Assembly: GCA_003254885.1 (NCBI GenBank)
Contig: QANT01001427.1
Coordinates: forward strand, 41,742-105,741
Origin: Purshia tridentata
Lineage: Eukaryota; Streptophyta; Magnoliopsida; Rosales; Rosaceae
Reading direction: 5' to 3'
Length of the DNA stretch: 64,000 nt
Positions 47,079 through 57,000 of this stretch are shown here, in pieces. Positions within the stretch are counted from its first letter, which is position 1. The number at the start of each line of letters is the position of its first letter. Made by a program: the position numbers and the translations under genes. Under the pieces are notes generated by a model, which saw only the letters and a list, made by a program, of their open reading frames with translations, was not told the origin of the DNA and made no database searches.

Positions 47079-47545
47079 GCTCCAGCGCTATGCTTGCCGC
47101 CTCTCATCTTTCACTCTCTCATCTCCAATTCTCTTAGTCCTTCCTTTTAATGCAGGCCGAATCATATTTTCTCAGTTGGGTTTTGGTTTTATTCATAGTC
47201 TTCCGCATCAATTTCATCAATCTCTGTTTTATTTGAGAATTGCAGTAAAATCTGATCGCTTATTCGATCTAAATATTCAGCGTCTGTTTATGTATCTAGG
47301 TTTTAATTGTTTGCGTTTGTATGTTGTGCATCTGTTTTACCCTCTCCTTCTATGCAAATTTTCAATGCTTGAGGAGATATAACGGATGCGTAGAGCGAGA
47401 GGTTGGCTTACCAGCTCTTTGCAGATATTGAATTTGCTTTGGGGTCAAATGGACCTACCGATATTACACACACACACACCTCATTTTCTTATTAATTTTC
47501 TATTTTAACTAATTTTTGTTTATTTTACACATTGTTAGTGGAGTC

Positions 47546-47634
47546 AAATGGCAAATGATGAATAATTCTTTTCCGCTTATTGATATACTGATTGTTTGTG
47601 TTGACACAACTCCGCTTATTATCTGATGCCATTT
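47546..47634 (+). ncRNA. Box C/D snoRNA 1, predicted 25S rRNA 2'-O-methylation guide
   Basis: Terminal stem AAATGGCA (47546-47553) pairs exactly with TGCCATTT (47627-47634). The C box is ATGATGA (47555-47561), D' box CTGA (47588-47591) and D box CTGA (47623-47626). The D' guide CCGCTTATTGATAT (47573-47586) is the exact complement of the ATATCAATAAGCGG sequence near the 5' end of 25S rRNA, the site bound by the common ITS4 primer. The D guide CTCCGCTTATT (47610-47620) pairs with AATAAGCGGAG of the same site. With the fifth-nucleotide rule the targets would be a U in ATATC and a U in CAATAAG. The function would be to guide fibrillarin-catalysed methylation in the nucleolus. Structure is seen directly; the rRNA match is from memory. 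Confidence 0.85.
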
Positions 47635-47676
47635 TCTTAATTTTTATTTCTGTATTTTTATTTTGTGTGAAGATTG

Positions 47677-47769
47677 AAGGGCATGCATATGATGCAAAAA
47701 CATTCACTTATACTACACACTGAAAAAAATGTGGACAATAACTCCGCTTATTATCTGATGCTTGCCCTT
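47677..47769 (+). ncRNA. Box C/D snoRNA 2, predicted 25S rRNA 2'-O-methylation guide
   Basis: Terminal stem AAGGGCATGCA (47677-47687) pairs with the 3' side TGC-T-TGCCCTT (47759-47769), eleven positions with one mismatch. The C box is the slightly degenerate ATGATGC (47689-47695), D' is CTGA (47720-47723) and D is CTGA (47755-47758). The D' guide CACTTATACTACAC (47705-47718) is nearly complementary to the GTGTAG-N-ATAAGTG region of 25S rRNA close to its 3' end, with the middle base uncertain in my memory. The D guide CTCCGCTTATT (47742-47752) is identical to that of snoRNA 1. The two genes lie 42 bp apart on the same strand, so they are probably processed from one transcript. Confidence 0.78.
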
Positions 47770-48760
47770 GATTTTTTTTTCTATTTCTGGCAGTGGTTGA
47801 GTATCTGTTTTTAGATTTTAGTGACAATTTTGTTTATTTTGATGTGATTCATGGAGTAAAAAATGCCCATTGATGAGAAAAAGCAGACGGGCGGTCAGAA
47901 TCTGATGCTATGTAGATTGTCTGCAACTTCCACTTGTGGAATATCTCTGAGGATCATTGTTATGATTTTGCAGAAATATAATGTTTAACTTATTGTTAAT
48001 GTAATGTGCACATAATTGTTGGTTTCTGTTAACAGTTTAAAATTTTGAACTCAATTGGTGGTTAATAGTGGCAAAAGAAGTTGATTGATTACATTTTATT
48101 GCTCGAATTTAGTTTTCTGATTCTTCTGCTATGATGAGGTTGCTCTAATTATGTCTGGACATATGAAATATATTATGATAAGATATGCACACCTTCTGAG
48201 CGGGCATATACATTCATCTTGTATAGTTTGCTGCTTTGTAATTTAACCAAATGGACTAAAATGCTCCTTTTTTGTTTATACAAACTAAAATGTTTTGCAT
48301 GTTCACTAGTTGTTTCCATGAAGAATATGTTTGTTGGTCTTAGTCTACTTATTGGGATATTTTGGATTTGGATATCATCCACTAATATCTTTTTAGCTGG
48401 TGATTTGTTGGGCTGGAAATGGAATCAGAAAATGTTCCCAATTTTTTCATTTTTAAAGTCTTGCATATTTTCGTTTTCATAGTTTCATGATTTTCATGTA
48501 TTTCCTTTCGTACATCACCTTCCAAAGTGAGTGGTCTTCACTCTGTTCTACCAAGCTGCAGTAAAATATGTTCATTGCCAACGGAGAAGCTCTGTTGTGT
48601 TTGTCAAAGTGCTTGCTTGAAGAATCAAAGCTGCTGCTTTAATCTCTGTTAACGTTGTATTTGGGTTATTATTTTTAAGTACTGTTTGTATCTGGAATTT
48701 TACGTGTATTGAAATTCGTTCTATTTATATTTCATGGATGGAGGCTGATTTGGAAGCTTG
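47770..48760 (+). other. Rest of the probable snoRNA host transcript
   Basis: No protein frame is supported. Exon-like CG-richer sequence near 48530-48650, followed by T-rich sequence, may be the 3' end of the transcript. Short motif pairs (C-like TGATGA with CTGA near 47870-47960 and 48131-48201) are present but lack good terminal stems. A segment at 48325-48365 resembles 40562-40600 in the intron of the 744-residue gene, so the duplicated block extends beyond the snoRNAs. Confidence 0.4.
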
Positions 48761-50419
48761 TATATACACATGCACTCTTTTCCATTTTTGTATGTAAAGG
48801 GTTTCAATTTATGTTTGAAAATAGAATATAAAAAATTCGACTTAAATTTGCCCATTCAAGTTTGTAGTTGGTCCTTGCCTCCTTGGTAATGGGTCTGGTA
48901 AATGAATAAAAAAAATCGACCTAAATTGGCCCATGCAAGTTTTGTATTTGGTCCTTGGTAATGGGTCTGGTCGTTTCAACTTCACTTTGACCTTAATTAA
49001 AAGAAAATTTCACATTGACACTTGTCCACAAAATAGAAAATTTTACATCGACGTTTGACCCAGTCTAATGTGTGGTGTCTTTCCCTTCATTGTCGTTTTT
49101 TGCTTGTTTTTCAAGTAAGTGACGTGTTCCTGAATTCGTAGTCCATTGTTGTCGGGTTAAGTAAATTGTATGGTGCTCGATTATCTAAAATTCTGTCGTT
49201 GATTAAATAAAATAACTTACATGCCCTATCTCTCTCGTCGTGTACCCCCGACCTATGTTTTTGCTTTGCCTATAATATTTCCTTGTATATGAGATCGAGA
49301 TCGAGGTGTTAGTATCCAAAATTCCGAAACTTCTTATGTTTGGCTTTTGCAAAGTGACAGTAGCGAAACTTACACAGTGACTAAGCTGATGTTTTCAATT
49401 TGTATTCCGAATTTCTATAATGGGTTTGGTTTAATTCTTCTTGTTTACTTTTTAACATGATTAAAAATATTTAACTTTTTTGCAATTTTGCTTTGACTAA
49501 TTGAAAATAATTTCTACTTGCCATTGAACCAAACTTTTGCCGTAAGCTGTTCTTGTCCATAATGAAGTATGCGTTGAATTCTAATCGGATAGGGTTGCAA
49601 TTCACCAACGGAGTCAACTTAGATAATGCAAACACTACTCAACCTTTTCAACATCCAATACTCTATATAGTAAGCTTTTCCACGGTGATAATAAAAATCT
49701 TATCGGTACTCTCTCTCTCTCTCATTTGTCAACTATTCATATTTCACAACTTGACATATTTTAATCGGAGAGATTCCTTGATATTTGAAGAGGGTATTAT
49801 AGGAGAGATTCCCAGCTTGGCTTCCTACTGTCCTACCCACTGCACAATGTCAATGAATGTTGTACAGAAAATGATAATTCTCTTAACATTTTTTTTCCCA
49901 ATTCTGCTTTCTAGTTGATGTGGTATCAATTAATATGATAGGGTTTGTTATTATTATTTTTTAATAGAATTTAATTTATTGAAAAGAATTCGTTGAAAAA
50001 AAGTGAGTAGGGTGGAAATAACGAAACAAGGCTAAATGGTGAGGTCGGTGAGGTATAGAGTCAATGGTAGTCGGCAAATGAAATGGGTTACGCTCCCGCG
50101 TCCACATGGACGCACATACATACTACTGGGTCTTTGGGGATGGTAGGTCGCAAAACACCCCATGCTTTCCCAACATTAACATTAAAGGTCGTCCTCAGAT
50201 TCAGAATCAGACTCACTACTATCATGTCACAGAGAGATTGATTATTTATAGCTCACCCACCCACCCATCACAATTTACACACTAAACATTTAAACCCCAC
50301 AGGGCCACAATAGTCCCACTCTCTTACTGTGTCTGTGTCTCTGCTTTTTCTTTAGCTAGCTCTCTCTTCCTCTAAACAAACTACAGTAAGTAAATTGATC
50401 TGGTAGCTACAGTTTAGAA
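48761..50419. other. Intergenic, upstream of the DUF1195 gene
   Basis: Contains a tandem duplication at 48829-48970 and the DUF1195 promoter and 5' leader (CT-rich near 50320-50375). The plus-strand frame at 49553-49918 has no recognisable domain. No gene is seen. Confidence 0.55.
48829..48970. repeat. Tandem duplication, two units of about 65-70 bp
   Basis: Units 48829-48899 and 48906-48970 share an A-run, TCGAC(T/C)TAAATT, GCCCAT-CAAGTTT and TTGGTCCTTG, and end with GGTAATGGGTCTGGT. The first unit has a short insertion (CCTCC). They lie between the snoRNA unit and the DUF1195 gene. Confidence 0.85.
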
Positions 50420-50462
50420 ATGAAACACTACGATCCACCACCGACAGTAATGATACCAATCC

Positions 50463-50495
<33 letters not shown>

Positions 50496-52213
50496 CCACA
50501 ACACCACCACCAACAACAACAACCGTGATCAGGAAACAGAGCTCATCATTGAAAGCTGCAACCTTTTTGGACAAGACTGGCTACAAGTTCTGGGTTTTGG
50601 CCGCCATTCTCCTCCTGGCTTTCTGGTCCATGTTCACCGGCTCTGTTACTCTCAAGTGGTCCGCTCACACTCTAAACCCCCTTTCGGACAACTTCGACCT
50701 CCCAACATTTGACGATCTCGATATTCTGGTATATATTTCTACATACAAAAATACTGTTGTCTCTTGGGACTGACCCATTTACCTGTTCTTCAATTCCTTC
50801 GTTTGATTTTTGTTTTGGATGGGTGGAAATTGAGTAGGAAGTGGAGGAGAGAGAGAAGGTGGTGAGGCACATGTGGGATTTGTACTCGCAAAGCAGCACC
50901 ACCTCCACCAGTCGATTGCCTCGGTTTTGGCAAGAAGCTTTTGAAGCTGCTTACGAGCATTTGAGCAGTGATGTTCCTGCTGTTCGAAACGCCGCCGTTT
51001 TGGAGATTGCAAAAATGTCCATCCGCTCCATCAATACAATGGATCCCTTTGCTCTTAGAAAAAGGGTCAGTAAACCCTATCCCCCTCCTATTCTCCTCAG
51101 TTCAATTCGATTCAATTCAGTTCATTAATTTACATATATACTAAGTCTGATCATGTTATTTTATATCACTTGATCCTTATCCAAGAAAAAAATGATAAAA
51201 GTCCTCTCCATTTAATAACTTAAACATTTGGGGTTTCACTGAAGTAGTCAGATTTGGTGTTAAGTTTTATATTCTAGATTAAGCCATTAAAACCTTCATC
51301 ATTCATTAATATGAATATAAGCATCATATGGATAGACTAGTTATAGGTTCATAAAAGGGTTTGAATTTAACAACAGCTCTGTATCTTTGTTCTTGTCTCT
51401 TGAACTCTGGAGTCTGGCCAATAATTCTCTTATGGACAAATTCTGTGACCCTCTTGGATTTTAGTTTCTCGTGTGTGTCAGAATCATTGTTCTGTCAATC
51501 TTAAAAGAAAAAATGAAATCCAAATTTAAAATTTAACCTGAAATAATCAACCAAAGCTACTCTGGTTTCATGTCATTTTCAAGTACATAGTGCTTATCAA
51601 TCTCGTTTATAGGCTTATGATTACATTTCAATGTCTATTTCTCTCGCGGTTTCGATTTGCTTTAATGGTCTTCTCGTCACAAAGAAAGATTTGTGTCCTG
51701 CTTGATCAGCTTGCTTCTCTAGAATGCAAGATTAGTAGCTCTTGACACACAAAATTTTGGTGGGAAATTGAATTGTTCATTCCTGGACCACTTAAGTGGG
51801 GAAATAAGGTCCACTTTGCTACAGCTATAATGCACTGTACATTGAAAACCGTGAGCAAATATCTGCATTGAGCATTTGAAGTACAGAAACCTCTGAAAAC
51901 AGAGAAAACTTAGCGAAAATGGTCATTTTATAAGAGAATTCAGTAAGCATGGCCACTTCAAATTAAAAACATATGCATCTTTCAAGGGCTTAGATTGAAT
52001 TGAATGTATTCTTGTTTTTAAGGTTATATGTGAAGACATCTAAAAATTTATTTGATTTTTCTTTTAACTTTTTAAAGAATAAGGCTTTCTGACAATTTAA
52101 TATATGATTGGCATGATTTATGTTATTATGTTGTACAGAGCAATAGAGAACTGAAAAAGAGATCCAAGAAAGCAGAGGAAAGTAAGAAGGTAACTACAGT
52201 AGCGAGTAGCTAA
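50420..52213 (+). CDS. DUF1195 single-pass membrane protein
   Basis: Exons 50420-50728, 50838-51065 and 52139-52213 give 203 residues. A low-complexity N-terminus (serine run, PPPTTTT) precedes LDKTGYKFWVLAAILLLAFW, which continues into a single transmembrane segment ending near VTLKWS. The soluble C-terminal part has EVEEREKVVRHMWDLYS and RLPRFWQEAFEAAYEHLSSD, conserved in this plant family, and a basic end (RELKKRSKKAEESKK). The family is sometimes labelled a putative sugar transporter, but a 200-residue protein with one membrane span does not support that. The function is unknown. The topology is probably type II, with the N-terminus cytosolic. The serine run comes from a TCA trinucleotide array (50464-50492). 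Confidence 0.9.
50464..50492 (+). repeat. TCA trinucleotide array coding for polyserine
   Basis: An uninterrupted run of TCA codons inside the first exon of the DUF1195 gene encodes about ten consecutive serines. Length changes would remain in frame. Confidence 0.9.
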
Positions 52214-52818
52214 CTACAATCCTTCCTTGTATTTGATCGTGCGACTGCTCGTCATTCAAACTGCTGCTTTAAAAAAGTTTGGCTTAAGAAGATGCCCTGT
52301 CCACCCGGACTATAAACACAATTTACATTATCAGGACAAATATTGAAATGAATATATGTAATTACCCATCAGACTCACAATCTTATCCATGCACCACTTT
52401 TAGCTTAAGGATTATTTAGATACCATCTTTCAGCAAACCCTTCAAAATGGGTTTGGGTTACAGGATGTATTATTATTTTTATCCGTAAATGGTATTCCAA
52501 AAGTGTCAGAGATGATATATAATTTCCCACTATTGTTCTGTTTAACTGCTAGCATTAGAGGAAGATCAGAAAGAGATTGGTTAAGGAGGGCATTTTTATT
52601 TATTATTTTTTCGGTCTAATTTTTCCACGCGACACTCTCTTCAAAGGGTGAGCTTCCAAAAATAAGAAAATGCCGGCCACAAGTTGTCCCAAAGCGGAGT
52701 TCGACGTCCAGGGAACTTTTGAGAGACCATCCTTCACAACCCAAAACCGCGAGGACGAAGATAAGAAACGTACAAAAAGATGGCATTTTGTTAAAATGAG
52801 AAACTTAAATTTGTTGAA

Positions 52819-53455
52819 TTTAGAGTTTGTTTGGATTCTTGAATTTTGATTTTGATTTGAATTTTTAAATTTATACATTTGAAATCCATTTAATTGAAAT
52901 TCAATTGTTTGGATACAAAAATTAAAGTTGAAAATTTCACAAAGTATTTCAATTTTTTTTTTTGACAATTTAAAAATTGAAATATATGATTAAAAATAAA
53001 AAAAAGTCAATAGAGGGTGGTTGAAAAATTTATCGGAGAGTGACCAGAAAAGTCGCTGAAGGATGGCCAGAAAAGTCCCCGAAGGTTGACCGGAAAGTCA
53101 TCGGAAAATTGCTAGAGGTGGCCAGAAAAGTCGCCAAAAGTTGCCGAAAAAGTCACTAAAAGTCATCGGCGGTGACTGGAAAAATCGCCGAAAAGTCACG
53201 AGAGGATGGCCAATAGTGGTCACCGGCAATTGTGGCCGAAAGTGAGGAAGAGAGAGAGAGTGGGATTGTGAGATTTCAAATACTTAGTTTTAAAATGTAT
53301 TTAAAATTTATAGATTTAGCCCTTTCAAATTTATTTTGAATTTGACCCAAATTCAAGTACACTCCTTTAAATTATTCCAAATAGGTGAATTTAAATTTAG
53401 AGAATTCAAATCCAAATCTAAATCCAAATCACCCCCTATTCAAACGGGCCCTTAA
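52819..53455. mobile_element. Candidate non-autonomous DNA transposon with internal minisatellite
   Basis: The left end (TTAGAGTTTGTTTGGATTC, from 52819) is roughly the reverse complement of the right end (GAATAGGGGG/ AAACGGGCCCTTAA side, to 53455). Both ends continue with GATTTGAATT-type repeats. The right end read on the minus strand begins TTAAGGGCCCGTTTGAAT, a common look of plant small inverted-repeat elements. The interior (53015-53245) is a GC-richer array of degenerate 20-25-bp units of the type GGCCAGAAAAGTCGCCGAA. A target-site duplication was not clear. Confidence 0.55.
53015..53245. repeat. Degenerate minisatellite, units around AAAGTCGCCGAA
   Basis: About ten imperfect copies of a unit containing GG(C/A)CAGAAAAGTC(G/C)CCGAA or GACCGGAAAGTCATCGGAA follow one another. 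Composition is richer in GC than the flanks. It is carried inside the candidate transposon. Confidence 0.8.
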
Positions 53456-54051
53456 TATTATTTAATACACATCTTTTGCACAAATGTTCACACTAAACGT
53501 CCTCTGATTAAAAAAAGAAAAAGTCCAAACTATGTACTAAACATAAAATAAGTCATTATTATTTTTAATTATGAATTAAAAGGGAAAAAAAAAAAGGGTC
53601 AAGAGAATGAATTTCAAACAACACTTTTTATTTTCTTTCAAATACATATCTTAAACAGTAAAATTTGCATAAAACTTGATATTTCCAAATTTTCAGGAAA
53701 AAAATTTAGTTAAAATTTAAATCAATTTATGGCCCCAGGAGATGGAATCAAATTATAGCAGAAAAGATACCCACATGTCAGACAAAAGAAAGAAAAAGAA
53801 GCGAATGAATGAAAGCAAGAGTACCTTGATTGAAGATTAAACTTCCCGAAGGATCTGAAGTGACCAAATAAATTAACAAGTACTCTTACCACTGGAAGAT
53901 TAACAAAATCGCTCGAGCAGATAAATTAGCACTGCTGCTGTGGGGCACTACAGAGGGGTAAAAACAAAAATCCCAAGAGTGAAATGTAAAAACCATTTAC
54001 AAGCAGTGCAACGCCAAAATCTATTTACAACCGTCTCTCTCTCAAAACATC

Positions 54052-57000
54052 CTAATCTTCCGCTGTCTGGATCTCACCCATCATGATCCGGTTACTAACA
54101 ACATTAAATCCCAAGACAGCGGGGCTGACCTTCTTCCCTTTCTTCCCCTTCTTCTTGCCACCTCCTTTGGAGGACCCATCATGGCCCACTGAGCCATCTT
54201 GGTCAACATCTGCACCGTAAGAATTTACATCTCCAGCACCGAACCCGGTGACCTTTTGATCATTCCGACTTTGAAAGGCAATTTCAAGAACATCAGCAGG
54301 TAGCAACTCCTTGTAGTTGAGAAATTGGTCAATGAACTCATGATCAGGATCATACGACCCAAGATTCTCTATCAGAAGCAACTCAGCCTCCGCCCTAGAT
54401 TGCTTCGAGCAAAATTCAAGGAAACTTGTATCTAGCACAAAAAGAAATGAGAGCAATGACCAAGGCATCCAAAATATATCTTTCTTCACAGTAAATTCTA
54501 GCAAATTTGTTAAATTCTTATATCAGCCTTCCAATTAAGAAAAATGGGATGTTGCCAGTTAGACTGAATTGTGTGTGCTGCGAAAGTTTATACCATGAAG
54601 TTTTTAAGCTGCAGGCCAGACAGTAAAACATACCTTTTGTCCCAATAAGCCTAACGCACTCACTCTTGCACCAATCTCGGAAGTCCATGGCTTCTGCAAA
54701 GGCATAACATGATGAAGTAAATGTCAAATAATACTTTTGAAAGATCAACAGGGGCATAAAAGCTTACCTGATTGCTTGGTCATGGCGTCTCTTTTTCCTT
54801 TCAGAGATGACTGAGCAGAGGCAGGTGAGGCTGTAAGTGGCCGCTCAGTTGCTTTGCCACCCATTGATTTCTGCCGGTTCAGTGAACCAGCTAAAGTTCC
54901 TTTTACAGGAGTATTTTTCATTCCCCAACTGCCCTGGCTAGCAAGGTGAGGAAAATCTGCCCTGCTCGCACAGAAATAAGAAAACAAAAAGACAAGCTCA
55001 GGTCAAATTAGTTCCCTGCAAATATAAAAGATGCAACCAAACTCCCATATGCATCCCAAAATATAATTATGCAGGGCAAAGCAATAAAGCTTCCCAACTC
55101 AAAGCAACATGCAGCAGAAACAAACACAATGAATTAAATACAAAATAGAACAAGGTAAAAATATCATACTGTTTAGTTTCTTGCTTTGGTTGGTCAATTG
55201 GGCCCCAGAATAGGTCATCATCTCCTTTATATTTCGACTGAGTAGCATGAGAATTAATCGGGTTGGGAGATGCAGCCTTAGATGGAGATGATGCTGAGAG
55301 CGACCACGAAGAAACACTATTGCGGGTGGCTTGAGTTGGTTGGGATTTCTGTGGAGTTGGCTGCGATTTCTGTGGAGTTGGAATCTGGTTTGGGTTATGA
55401 GCAGAAGAAACCCTCTTCTCCTGCTCCTTTTGAATATCTCTTAAAGATGTGGGTTTAGGAAGCTTCGCAGGCTCTGTAGACCATGCTGGAGAAGGTGAAG
55501 GGCTAGCTGTTTCTCCCTTCCAAAGAACAAAATCTCCGAATGAAGGCCCTGACGGGATTGTGGGCAATACTTCCTTTTCCTGCTGTACAGACCGGGAGCT
55601 TTTGACTTTCTCAGTAGGGCTTGAACTAATGGACACATCTACAGAGGCGACTGATACTGAGACCTTATTTCCAGTACCCTTTGATTTTGCTGACTTTTTG
55701 CGGCTCTTTTTGGTGTCTTTAGCCTCAATGAAATTATCATCATCTACAGGTTCTGAGTGGGTGGGCATAACTTGTAGAGAAGGCTGAGTTGATATACCAT
55801 TAGGAACCTCAACATCTCTTTCACTAGATTTGGCCAAAACCTCTTCAGCCAATAGATCATGTAATGGGCTCTTCTTGCTCTTTGAATTTGGAGAAGTTTT
55901 GGGTCTACCAACATTTAACTCAGTAATCCCTGCATCTATCTGAGCTTCTCTAGACAATTTTGGGTCTGAATTGGCTACAACCCCAGCCCAAGGAGTCGAC
56001 AAACTTGGGGAATTGCCAGAATTGGTGACCTCAGATACTATCACTCCTGTCTGTGCAATCACTCCTGCCTGTGCCTTCCTCTGCTCTTCCTGTTGAATTT
56101 CTAATAGTGATTTTGCCTTAAAACCAGGAGCAGGTTTCCAAGCTCGCTGACCAGTCTGTAGTTGGGTTTTCTGCACAGCAACAGACTCAACTATTTTAGA
56201 ATCACTCTCAACTTCAAGAGGTTCAGTATCACCTCCAGAAATTTTTACAGGCTCCAATTTTTCAGCTGGCCGAGATTCCGCAACCTCCAAAGCAACATTT
56301 TCAGATTTACTGCCTTGGTTGCCTTTCAACTTCAGTGAAGAAGTTCCATAAAATGCTTCTCCCGCATTGATGTCTGTATCCAATTTTGTGTCACCAACAA
56401 CATGCTTTTCAGTTTCAGATTGCTTTATTTGCTGTGCCTTGGAAGATTTTTGCTTCTTCGATTTCTTCTCAGAAGTCTTTTTTTGCCCACGTACTTCAAC
56501 ATTCTTCACTTCAGTCACTGTATGAACCTCATCATTGCATGTTTCCATTTCAACTTGAGTATCTGATTGAACTTTCACATCATTGACATGCTTGGGCATA
56601 TCTTTCTCACAAGCTCCTACTGGTGCCACAGCTACAGAGGTTTCAAAATACTCTAAAGGTACAGAAGCTCCAACGGCCTCGGGCATTGCAACCATGCCAG
56701 TCCCCTCAGCTCTGAAAGTGTCTTCAGATACCTGGTCCAGAGTTTTAGCAGCATGAAAAACAGAATCAGGTATGGATTTCTGAACAAGGGGCTCCTCTCT
56801 AGATTTGGTCATCACATCAAGCAAGGGTGAGCTCTCAACAATAGTTGTCACTGGCAACGACTCCTGATGGATGCCAATCGGCACCACAGGAGTAGTGGCA
56901 TCCCAACTTCTTTGAAGAGTAACATTCCCAAACATTTGATGCGGTGGAAGTAAAGAAGAGGCTCCGTCACTTACATTATGAGAAATATCTTGGGTACCTT

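Larger units (their letters stand above)
52214..54051. other. Intergenic with a non-autonomous transposon-like element
   Basis: Between the DUF1195 3' end and the EXA1-like 3' end (convergent). It holds the element at 52819-53455 and AT-rich sequence. No gene is supported. Confidence 0.55.

Noticed and set aside
47864-47965. Possible third box C/D snoRNA (TGATGA near 47871, CTGA near 47911 and 47957)
   Set aside because: The C box has U instead of a purine at the first position, no convincing terminal stem forms, and I recognise no rRNA match for the guides.
48128-48205. Possible snoRNA with ATGATGA and CTGA about 70 nt apart
   Set aside because: Box spacing is right, but the flanks do not pair and the guide has no target I know.
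49553-49918. 121-residue plus-strand frame
   Set aside because: No domain, low-complexity hydrophobic end from a T-run, no promoter or splice support.
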